From contig VFKU01000252.1 of NCBI GenBank assembly GCA_009885415.1, positions 1-5,186 on the forward strand: 5,186 bases of DNA. The letters are read 5' to 3'. Of this stretch, positions 1 through 5,020 are shown piece by piece. Each line of letters starts with the position of its first letter. Position 1 is the stretch's first letter. The notes beneath the pieces are model-generated. The model was not told the DNA's origin, did not search any database, and saw nothing but the letters and a program-made list of their open reading frames with translations. The stretch is from Rhodothermota bacterium. Its GTDB lineage: Bacteria; Hydrogenedentota; Hydrogenedentia; Hydrogenedentales; GCA-2746185. The position numbers and the translations under genes are program-made.

Positions 1-575
1 CCGCAGGCACCGAGGTTTTTGCCGGGATAGAAGGAGAAGGAGGAGGCGATGCCGATGGAGCCGATGCGCCGGCCTTTGTACTCGCTGAGGTGTGCCTGGG
101 CGGCGTCTTCGACGATCCAGAGGCCGTGGCGTTTCGCGATCGCGCCCAGCGTGTCCATATCGGCGGGCTGGCCGTAGAGGTGGACGGCGACGATGCCTTT
201 GGTGTGCGGCGTGATGGCCCGTTCGACGGAGGCGGGATCGAGGTTGTAGGTGCCGGGGAGGCAATCGGCGAAGACGACCTGGGCGCCGGCGGCGCTGAGG
301 GACTCGGAGGTGGCGATGAAGGTGTTGGCGGGGACGATGACTTCGTCGCCGGTGGAAACACCGAGGGCTTTATATATAAGGAAGAGCGCGTCGGTGCCGT
401 TGCTTACGGCGATGCAGTGCTTGGCGTGGCAGGCGGCGGCGAATTCCTCTTCGAATTTAGAGACGGGGGCACCGCCGATGAAACCGGCGCGGTCGAGCAG
501 TGCGGACCATTCGACGAGAATTTCGTTCTTCAGCCCTGCGTGCTGAATCGGCAGATCTAAAAATGGTACTTCCAT
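1..575 (-). CDS. DegT/DnrJ/EryC1/StrS family PLP-dependent sugar aminotransferase, partial (C-terminus outside window)
   Basis: This is the N-terminal 191 residues of a fold-type I, PLP-dependent aminotransferase that converts a keto-sugar nucleotide into an amino sugar in the cytoplasm. It starts MEVPFLDLP, as family members commonly do. Visible cofactor motifs are SNGTD (58-62, phosphate binding), VEDAAQ (155-160, with Asp157 expected to contact the PLP pyridine nitrogen) and SFYPGKNLGA (181-190, with Lys186 as the expected Schiff-base lysine). From memory, the YPGKNLGA form resembles dTDP-3-keto-6-deoxyhexose 3-aminotransferases (FdtB/QdtB/DesV/TylB type) more than WbpE-type enzymes, which have a different residue after the lysine. 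The ATG shares its A with the stop of the upstream acyltransferase (TAATG), which fixes the start; AAGGTGG lies 7 nt upstream. The family usually has about 370-400 residues, so roughly half is missing at the window edge. Family assignment is firm; the substrate is not known. Confidence 0.93.
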   Translation of the reverse strand, partial: MEVPFLDLPIQHAGLKNEILVEWSALLDRAGFIGGAPVSKFEEEFAAACHAKHCIAVSNGTDALFLIYKALGVSTGDEVIVPANTFIATSESLSAAGAQVVFADCLPGTYNLDPASVERAITPHTKGIVAVHLYGQPADMDTLGAIAKRHGLWIVEDAAQAHLSEYKGRRIGSIGIASSFSFYPGKNLGAC

Positions 576-1066
576 TATGCGTCCACCTTGCGCATGTATC
601 GCGCGGGGTTCCCGGCCCAGATTTCCCCCGGGCCGACCGACTTCGTCACCACACTGCCGGCGCCCACAATGGCCCCGGCCCCAATTCTCACCCCAGCGAG
701 GACGGTGACGCTCGATCCGAGCGAAGCGCCGTCCTCGATATGTGTTTCCAGCACTTTCCAGTTCGCCTGGGTCTGCAAGGAGCCGTCTGCGTTCGTCGCG
801 CGGGGGTACATGTCATTGACGAAGGTGACGTTGTGCCCGATGAAGACGCGATTTCCGATCCTAACTCCTTCGCACACAAAGGTGTGGCTGCTAATTTTGC
901 AATCCGTGCCCACGGACGCGTTCTTCTGAATTTCGACAAAGGTCCCAATCTTGGTACGGTCGCCGATGCTGCAACCGTAGAGATTGGCGAAACCAAAGAT
1001 CCGTACGTCCTCGCCGAGCACGACGCTCGGGTCGATTTGGACGTAGGGACCTACTTGGCCACCCAT
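575..1066 (-). CDS. Left-handed beta-helix (hexapeptide-repeat) sugar N-acyltransferase
   Basis: This is a complete 163-residue protein made largely of imperfect hexapeptide repeats of the [LIV]-G-x4 type, for example CSIGDRTKIG (32-41), VRIGNRVFIG (68-77) and VRIGAGAIVGAG (126-137). They build a left-handed beta-helix; such enzymes are typically trimers using acetyl-CoA or another acyl-CoA. A non-repeat excursion at about 82-110 (VNDMYPRA and following) matches the loop seen in nucleotide-sugar N-acetyltransferases of the WbpD/WlbB/QdtC/FdtC group. The protein ends with the usual WAGNPAR motif (150-156). The likely role is N-acylation of the amino sugar made by the aminotransferase encoded next. 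The gene overlaps the oxidoreductase gene by 16 nt and shares one base with the aminotransferase start. A GAGG at 1071-1074 precedes its ATG. An O-acetyltransferase role is possible, but the flanking aminotransferase favours N-acylation. The acyl donor and sugar are not determinable. Confidence 0.9.
   Translation of the reverse strand: MGGQVGPYVQIDPSVVLGEDVRIFGFANLYGCSIGDRTKIGTFVEIQKNASVGTDCKISSHTFVCEGVRIGNRVFIGHNVTFVNDMYPRATNADGSLQTQANWKVLETHIEDGASLGSSVTVLAGVRIGAGAIVGAGSVVTKSVGPGEIWAGNPARYMRKVDA
583..589 (-). promoter_or_regulatory. Ribosome binding site of the minus-strand aminotransferase
   Basis: AAGGTGG on the minus strand lies 7 nt before the ATG at 575-573, inside the last codons of the acyltransferase gene. 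Together with the TAATG stop-start overlap it supports that start and suggests coupled translation of the two genes. Confidence 0.6.
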
Positions 1067-2076
1067 GCGTCCTCGAGTTCGATGACACGACCGTCTCGCG
1101 CGAGCGAACGGTCGGTGGCTTCGAGCATTTTGACGATCCGGAGTCCGGCGCTGCCGTCGTTGTGGGGGCGTTCACCGTTTATGATGCACTGGTTAAAGTA
1201 GTTGACTTCGGTTTTTAGCGCTTCGATGTTGGGGACGACTGGCGCGTACATGTCGCCGAAGCGCGGGGTGGCGAGGACTTTGTACATGCCTTCGCGGTTC
1301 TTGACGTCCATTCCTTTGTTGTAGACCTTGAGGGACTCTTCCTGGTTCATGTCGTCCCAGGCGAGCATTTTTTTCGAGCCGCCGACGAGCGTGCGGCGCA
1401 TCTTGACGGGCGAGAGCCAGTTGAGATGGAAATGGGCGATGAGGTTGTTGTCGTAGAAGACGCTGACGTAAGCGACATCCTCGAGGCCGGTGTCGTAGTG
1501 TCCTCGGCCGTGGGCGCAGACGGCGCGGGCCGTGGGTCCGAGGAGATAGTCCATGATCGATAAGTCGTGCGGGGCGAGGTCCCAGATGACGTTGATGTCG
1601 TGCTGGAAGATGCCGAGGTTGATGCGGACCGAGTCGTAGTAATAGAGGCTGCCGAGTTCATCGCGGTCGATGAGTGATTTCATCGTCTGCACGGGGCCGG
1701 TGAAAAGGAAGGTATGGTCGACCATGAGGATCAAGTCGCGGCTCTCGGCGAGATCGACGAGCTCCTTGGCCTGCTCGGAGGTCGAGGTCATCGGCTTTTC
1801 GACCCAGACGTGTTTGCCATTAAGAAGTGCCTGGCGGGCCAGCTCGTGGTGGGTGAAGACCGGGGTGGCAATGACGACGACGTCGATCTCGGGGTCGGAG
1901 CACAGGAGCTGCGCATCCGCGATGATCTCTACTTCGGGATACGTTTGGCGCGCCGCAGCGCGCCGATCGGCATCGCGATCAGCGATTCGGATCAGTTTGA
2001 AATTCGGGTGAAGGCTAAAATTGCGGGCCAAGTTTGGCCCCCAGTAGCCGTATCCAACGACGCCGACACGCAACAT
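1051..2076 (-). CDS. Gfo/Idh/MocA family NAD(P)-dependent sugar oxidoreductase
   Basis: This is a complete 341-residue protein. The N-terminal Rossmann domain shows the dinucleotide-binding glycine pattern GVVGYGYWG (5-13) and an Asp at the end of strand 2 (IAD, Asp33), which favours NAD(H) over NADP(H). EKPM (93-96) carries the family's conserved Lys94. WDLAPHD (165-171) in the C-terminal domain contains Asp166 and His170, expected at the active site. Family members oxidise or reduce a hydroxyl/keto group on sugars, nucleotide sugars or inositols. As first gene of a dehydrogenase-acyltransferase-aminotransferase operon, it probably makes the 3-keto (or other keto) nucleotide sugar that is then aminated and acylated, by analogy with WbpB/WlbA. 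From memory its motifs (GYGYWGPN, WDLAPHD) do not look like WbpB itself, so equivalence is by context only. The ATG at 2076 is supported by AAAGGA 9 nt upstream. Confidence 0.92.
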   Translation of the reverse strand: MLRVGVVGYGYWGPNLARNFSLHPNFKLIRIADRDADRRAAARQTYPEVEIIADAQLLCSDPEIDVVVIATPVFTHHELARQALLNGKHVWVEKPMTSTSEQAKELVDLAESRDLILMVDHTFLFTGPVQTMKSLIDRDELGSLYYYDSVRINLGIFQHDINVIWDLAPHDLSIMDYLLGPTARAVCAHGRGHYDTGLEDVAYVSVFYDNNLIAHFHLNWLSPVKMRRTLVGGSKKMLAWDDMNQEESLKVYNKGMDVKNREGMYKVLATPRFGDMYAPVVPNIEALKTEVNYFNQCIINGERPHNDGSAGLRIVKMLEATDRSLARDGRVIELEDAWVAK

Positions 2077-2084
2077 GCGTAATA

Positions 2085-2090
2085 TCCTTT
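2085..2090 (-). promoter_or_regulatory. Ribosome binding site of the minus-strand oxidoreductase
   Basis: TCCTTT on the plus strand reads T-less AAAGGA on the minus strand (2090 to 2085) and sits about 8-9 nt before the ATG at 2076-2074. It supports this ATG as the first start of the minus-strand operon. Confidence 0.65.
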
Positions 2091-2126
2091 AGTTCTGACA
2101 GCACAGCACGAATCTGAGTCCGTGAG

Positions 2127-2150
2127 TGCAAGATGCGTTCCATACTTGCA
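2127..2150 (-). repeat. Stem-loop in the leader of the minus-strand operon
   Basis: TGCAAG then ATG (2127-2135) pairs with CAT then CTTGCA (2141-2150), leaving a 5-nt loop (2136-2140) and one bulged base at 2144. The 9-bp stem lies about 50 nt before the oxidoreductase ATG, so it would sit in the 5' untranslated RNA. No U-run follows on the minus strand, so it is not an intrinsic terminator. It could be an RNA structure or a DNA operator; function is not shown. Confidence 0.5.
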
Positions 2151-2224
2151 AGCGGAGTTAACTCTTGACGCGATAGGTGGTTGCAGCTATCCCGGCGTGT
2201 TAGCGGGGGGTAAGGGGCGACATG

Positions 2225-2244
2225 CGTGGCAAAGAGTTGCCACG
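2225..2244. repeat. Perfect 8-bp inverted repeat with 4-nt loop
   Basis: CGTGGCAA (2225-2232) and TTGCCACG (2237-2244) are exact reverse complements separated by AGAG. After one G-G mismatch, the outer bases 2221-2223 can pair with 2246-2248 (two Watson-Crick pairs and one wobble in the plus-strand RNA). It lies about 150 bp upstream of the minus-strand operon. There is no adjacent T-tract on either strand, so a terminator is unlikely. A protein-binding operator or a leader hairpin would both fit. Confidence 0.6.
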
Positions 2245-2719
2245 GGTGACAAACTTCTACGGGGATGGGAGCGGTGAATTCGCGCAACCCGCTGTTCTAC
2301 TGGACTTTGCCTGCTCCTTGGCTTGGCAGAAGCTGCGGGTGAGGGATCGCCCAAAGCTCAGCGGTTGGCGCTCGTGATTTCCGTGTAACGAATCGTAATC
2401 ATGCAAGTATGCGCGCCCCGATGGTTTTTCGCGAGCCCGGAAATCGAGTAATCTCTTGTCGCAATGTGACGTTTCTAGTATCAGAGAATCGAAGGTTCTG
2501 GGCCTTGGGTTGAGCCTCAAGGTAGGCGAGCTGGCCGATTGGCGTTTAAAAGCTGAAACTTTAGGGAAACAAGTGCCCCTGGAAGAGTAGCGGGACAATG
2601 TTGTCTAAGGGAAACGTAGTAGGCGAATAGTTTGAGAAGCGGAAGACCTGCAAGCTCTACAAACATTTATCAGCGCTGACAATATTGGTTGGCTTGGGAG
2701 TGCGGGCTATCGAGCCGGG

Positions 2720-2738
2720 TAGGGTAGCATTTAGGGTA
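2720..2738 (+). repeat. TAGGGTA heptamer direct repeat, 12-bp period
   Basis: TAGGGTA occurs at 2720-2726 and again at 2732-2738, with a further partial copy GGGTA at 2717-2721 overlapping the first. The second copy runs into TATAAG (2737-2742). It lies about 150 bp upstream of the glycosyltransferase ATG. Short direct repeats spaced about one helical turn apart are typical of activator or response-regulator sites, but chance cannot be excluded for a repeat this short. Confidence 0.35.
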
Positions 2739-2780
2739 TAAGTGATTTCATATCAGCGGGTTGCGAAAATGTAATAAAAT
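2737..2780 (+). promoter_or_regulatory. Weak candidate promoter elements for the plus-strand operon
   Basis: Two -10-like hexamers are present: TATAAG (2737-2742) and TAAAAT (2775-2780, five of six to TATAAT). Neither has a good -35 hexamer at 16-18 bp. Another pairing, TTGGTT (2685-2690) with TATCGA (2708-2713) at 17 bp, has a good spacing but a poor -10. The true start site cannot be chosen from sequence; an activator-dependent or alternative-sigma promoter is possible. Confidence 0.2.
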
Positions 2781-2816
2781 GGCACTTTGATTGCTCTTCC
2801 AACCCGGCGACCCATG

Positions 2817-2840
2817 CGCCAGCAGGTGTTTCGGCTGGCG
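2817..2840 (+). repeat. GC-rich stem-loop in the glycosyltransferase leader
   Basis: CGCCAGC (2817-2823) and GCTGGCG (2834-2840) are perfect 7-bp complements around a 10-nt loop, 46 nt before the ATG at 2887. No T-tract follows, so it is not a simple terminator. If translation began at the TTG at 2791 instead, the repeat would be coding, so it bears on the start choice. Confidence 0.5.
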
Positions 2841-2877
2841 GAGATGGTTCCAAAACGATCCAAGTTTAGTTTACTTC

Positions 2878-2882
2878 AGAGG
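2878..2882 (+). promoter_or_regulatory. Ribosome binding site supporting the ATG at 2887
   Basis: AGAGG ends 4 nt before the ATG at 2887. The spacing is short but workable. The alternative in-frame TTG at 2791 has no purine-rich sequence at a proper distance (the preceding bases are ATGGCACTTTGA), so the ATG is preferred. Confidence 0.45.
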
Positions 2883-2886
2883 CGCG

Positions 2887-3696
2887 ATGACAGCCAACCC
2901 GATTCCTGAGCGCGTGGCGACGAAAGTGGCGCTCCCCTTCGCCTTTCGCCGGGCGGAACGGAAGGGCTGCGGTTTTGAATCGGTTACATTAGTAGTTCCT
3001 TGTTACAACGAATCAGGTGCGATCGAGAAATTGCATGAGCGGTTGATGCCTGCGGTCGACGAATTGAAGACCGCGACGCGCGTGCAGTTGGTGTTGGTGG
3101 ACGATGGAAGCGTGGACACGACGCACGAGGAGTTGGGCCGTCACTTCGGGCAGGTGAGTGGTGTGCGGGTGGACGTTGCGCGGCATGAAGTGAACCGCGG
3201 GTTGACGCAGGCGTTGAAGACGGCGTCGGGCCTGGCGACGGGCGAGGTGGTGTGCACGCTGGATTCGGACTGCACCTACGACCCCGCTGAGATTTTTGGA
3301 CTGTTGGGATTGATGGAGCGGACGGGCGCGGACATTGTGACGGGGTCGCCCTATCATCCGCAGGGCGGCGTCGAGAATGTGCAAGGCTGGCGGCTGGCGT
3401 TGAGCAAGGGCGCGAGCCGGATGTACGGGTTGGTGTTGCCGGAAAAACTGTATTGCTACACGAGCATGTTCCGGGCGTACCGGCGCGAATGGTATCGGCC
3501 GGAATGGTTGACGGGAAACGGGTTTTTGGGTGTGACGGAGATTTTGGCGCAGGCGATATTGGCCGGCGCGCACGTGGAGGAGTATCCGGTGGTGCTTCAT
3601 CGGCGGCAATACGGCGAGTCGAAAATGCGCGTGGGCCGTGCGATGAGGGACCACTTGAAGCTGATGGGAAGACTGGCTGTTCGCAGCCGGAGGTAA
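2887..3696 (+). CDS. GT2-type glycosyltransferase, dolichol-phosphate-mannose-synthase-like
   Basis: This 269-residue protein has a GT-A fold. Motifs in order are VVPCYNE (36-42, nucleotide-sugar binding at strand 1), VDDGSVD (71-77, nucleotide binding), NRGLTQAL (103-110), LDSDCTYDP (125-133, the DxD-type metal site), YTSMFRAYRR (191-200), GNGFLGVTEIL (210-220) and QYGESKMR (241-248, the late RxxGxSK-like motif of DPM-synthase relatives). Such enzymes often transfer a sugar from a nucleotide donor to a polyprenyl phosphate; others extend glycans directly. No C-terminal membrane pair follows the last motif, only about 20 basic residues, so it is probably soluble or peripherally membrane-bound. 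The start is ATG 2887; a TTG at 2791 would add 32 unconvincing residues. Codons end in G unusually often (TTG, GTG, GCG). It is followed after 76 nt by an aminotransferase gene, suggesting one operon. Donor and acceptor are unknown. Confidence 0.9.
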   Translation: MTANPIPERVATKVALPFAFRRAERKGCGFESVTLVVPCYNESGAIEKLHERLMPAVDELKTATRVQLVLVDDGSVDTTHEELGRHFGQVSGVRVDVARHEVNRGLTQALKTASGLATGEVVCTLDSDCTYDPAEIFGLLGLMERTGADIVTGSPYHPQGGVENVQGWRLALSKGASRMYGLVLPEKLYCYTSMFRAYRREWYRPEWLTGNGFLGVTEILAQAILAGAHVEEYPVVLHRRQYGESKMRVGRAMRDHLKLMGRLAVRSRR

Positions 3697-3712
3697 GGCG
3701 GGAGCAGGACGC

Positions 3713-3725
3713 GGCCACGGTGGCC
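3713..3725 (+). repeat. 13-bp odd palindrome between glycosyltransferase and aminotransferase genes
   Basis: The sequence reads GGCCAC, a central G, then GTGGCC. As RNA it gives a 5-bp GC stem with a 3-nt loop. No T-run follows, so it is unlikely to terminate transcription within the operon. It may be chance in GC-rich DNA. Confidence 0.3.
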
Positions 3726-3772
3726 CGTCCCGATGGATGCGGGCAAGAAACTGGCGAGAGAGTACTACAAAC

Positions 3773-5011
3773 ATGGCGACGATACCGACGAAGTCACGGG
3801 TGCGCGAGCTGCCGAGCGATGTGAACATCTCGGGGCGTAATTTCGGCCCGGAGGAGTTGAAGAACCTGACGAAAGTGCTTGAGTCGGGCACTTTGAACTG
3901 CACCAAGGGCACGTGGGTGACGCAGTTTGAGTCGGACTTCGCGCAGAGCTATGGCGCGCCGTATGCGCGCTGTACGACCTCGGGTACGGCGGCGATCCAT
4001 GCGGCAATTGCGGCGATTGATCCGGAGCCGGGCGACGAGATTATCACGACGCCGATCACGGACATGGGCGCGCTGACGCCGATCATCTATCAGACGGCGA
4101 TTCCTGTGTTCGCGGACGTCGATCCTTATACCTACAACGTGACGGCGGAGACGATTGCGGCGCAGATCACATCGCGCACGCGGGCCATCGTGGTGACGCA
4201 CCTCTTCGGCAACCCTTGCGACATGGATCCGATCATGGAGCTGGCGCGATCGAAGGGCCTTCCGGTGATCGAAGACGCGGCGCAGGCCTTCTACACCGAG
4301 TACAAAGGTCGCCGCGCGGGGACGATCGGCGATATCGGCTGCTTCAGCCTACAACAGGGCAAACACATGACGACCGGCGAAGGCGGCATCGTTACGGTCA
4401 ACAACGACATGTATACCCGCCGGACGCGGCTGTTTATCGACAAGGCTTGGGGCTACGGTGACAAGAACCCGGACCATTATTTCCTCGCACTCAACTACCG
4501 CATGACGGAATTGTGCGGCGCGGTGGCCTGCGCGCAGTTGCAGAAGGTGGAGAAGGTGGTGGGTGCGCGCGTGCGCAACGCGGACCTGATGACTTCACTG
4601 ATCGCGGACCTCGATGGCGTGTACGCGCCGGCGCTGACGCCGGACAGCAAGCATGTGTATTGGAAATACTGTCTGCGCATTGACCCGGCGCAGATCACGG
4701 GCGGCGTGGACGCGTTCGCGCGGGCACTCAAGGAGCGCGGCATCTTCAGCGCGCCGCGCTACATTCAGAAGCCGGCGTTTGCCTGCGAGATTTTCCGCGA
4801 CCAGGTGACTTTCGGCAAGAGCGGCTTCCCCTTCCGCGGGCCGCACCGCCAGGGCCTGCCGCCGGTGGAATACAACATCGAAGATTACCCCGGCACGGTC
4901 GAGGCGCTGAACACGATTTGCGTGCTGCCGTGGAACGAGTTCTATACGGATGAAGACGTGCGGTACATCGCGGAGGCGGTCGTGGAGACCGCCCGCCAAC
5001 TTCGGGTCTGA
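3773..5011 (+). CDS. DegT/DnrJ/EryC1/StrS family PLP-dependent aminotransferase, cyclitol/AHBA-like lysine motif
   Basis: This is a complete 412-residue aminotransferase. PLP motifs are TSGTAA (69-74, phosphate), VIEDAAQA (165-172, with Asp168 facing the pyridine nitrogen), FSLQQGKHMTTGEGG (191-205, with Lys197 as the expected Schiff-base lysine) and NYRMTEL (241-247). The presence of Lys197 argues against the dehydratase subgroup (ColD/RfbH), where His replaces it. The QQGK-x-MT-GEGG form resembles glutamine:scyllo-inosose aminotransferases and AHBA-synthase relatives rather than the YPGKN enzyme encoded at 1-575. A long segment at about 335-375 (from ACEIFRDQ to EDYPG) precedes the C-terminal helix and makes it longer than compact sugar aminotransferases. 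ATG 3773 (MATIPTK) is preferred, with GAGAGAG 10 nt upstream; ATG 3737 would add 12 residues with a poorly spaced GGTGG. A dehydrogenase gene follows after 9 nt and could supply its keto substrate. The substrate is inference only. Confidence 0.92.
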   Translation: MATIPTKSRVRELPSDVNISGRNFGPEELKNLTKVLESGTLNCTKGTWVTQFESDFAQSYGAPYARCTTSGTAAIHAAIAAIDPEPGDEIITTPITDMGALTPIIYQTAIPVFADVDPYTYNVTAETIAAQITSRTRAIVVTHLFGNPCDMDPIMELARSKGLPVIEDAAQAFYTEYKGRRAGTIGDIGCFSLQQGKHMTTGEGGIVTVNNDMYTRRTRLFIDKAWGYGDKNPDHYFLALNYRMTELCGAVACAQLQKVEKVVGARVRNADLMTSLIADLDGVYAPALTPDSKHVYWKYCLRIDPAQITGGVDAFARALKERGIFSAPRYIQKPAFACEIFRDQVTFGKSGFPFRGPHRQGLPPVEYNIEDYPGTVEALNTICVLPWNEFYTDEDVRYIAEAVVETARQLRV

Positions 5012-5020
5012 AAGGCGAAC

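Larger units (their letters stand above)
2077..2886. other. Divergent intergenic region, 810 bp, no convincing gene
   Basis: This region separates the minus-strand oxidoreductase start from the plus-strand glycosyltransferase start. Base composition drops compared with the genes: 32 of 60 G+C at 2401-2460 and 28 of 60 at 2581-2640, against 38 of 60 in the coding stretch 4501-4560. Open frames here are short and low in family resemblance; the longest (minus strand, about 2257-2598) would need a TTG start and reads as an Arg/Ser-rich sequence with no recognisable motif. I saw no tRNA, no rRNA and no perfect JUMPstart/ops element. Identifiable contents are three inverted repeats (2127-2150, 2225-2244, 2817-2840), a heptamer direct repeat (2720-2738) and short palindromes at 2145-2152, 2155-2164, 2671-2678 and 2594-2605. 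The length suggests long leaders and regulatory sites for both arms, or an unrecognised small RNA. Confidence 0.75.

Noticed and set aside
90..1201. Long plus-strand open frames (90-560, 500-1201) opposite the minus-strand operon
   Set aside because: They are antisense shadows of well-supported enzymes in GC-rich DNA and contain no family motifs.
2165..2193. TTGACG and TATCCC at exactly 17-bp spacing on the plus strand
   Set aside because: The -35 is good but the -10 is poor, and it would give a leader of about 700 nt for the glycosyltransferase; no gene lies directly downstream.
2015..2287. Minus-strand 90-codon open frame overlapping the oxidoreductase start
   Set aside because: It overlaps the well-supported first codons of the oxidoreductase in another frame and shows no family features.
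2257..2598. Minus-strand 113-codon open frame in the intergenic region
   Set aside because: It needs a TTG start, has no recognisable motif, is Arg/Ser-rich as expected of chance frames, and has no supporting context.
2668..2758. TATCAGCG octamer repeated at 2668-2675 and 2751-2758
   Set aside because: Several 8-mer repeats are expected by chance in 800 bp, and neither copy has further symmetry in common.
3713..3725. GC palindrome considered as a terminator between the glycosyltransferase and aminotransferase genes
   Set aside because: The stem is only 5 bp and no T-tract follows, so intrinsic termination is not supported.
3737..3772. Earlier ATG for the plus-strand aminotransferase
   Set aside because: The extra 12 residues lack family resemblance and the only SD-like sequence (GGTGG) is 13 nt away; ATG 3773 has GAGAGAG at 10 nt.
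3733..3840. 35-residue plus-strand frame (starting MDAGKKLARE) spanning the glycosyltransferase-aminotransferase gap
   Set aside because: It mostly overlaps the aminotransferase start in another frame, has no suitable ribosome binding site, and its composition looks incidental.
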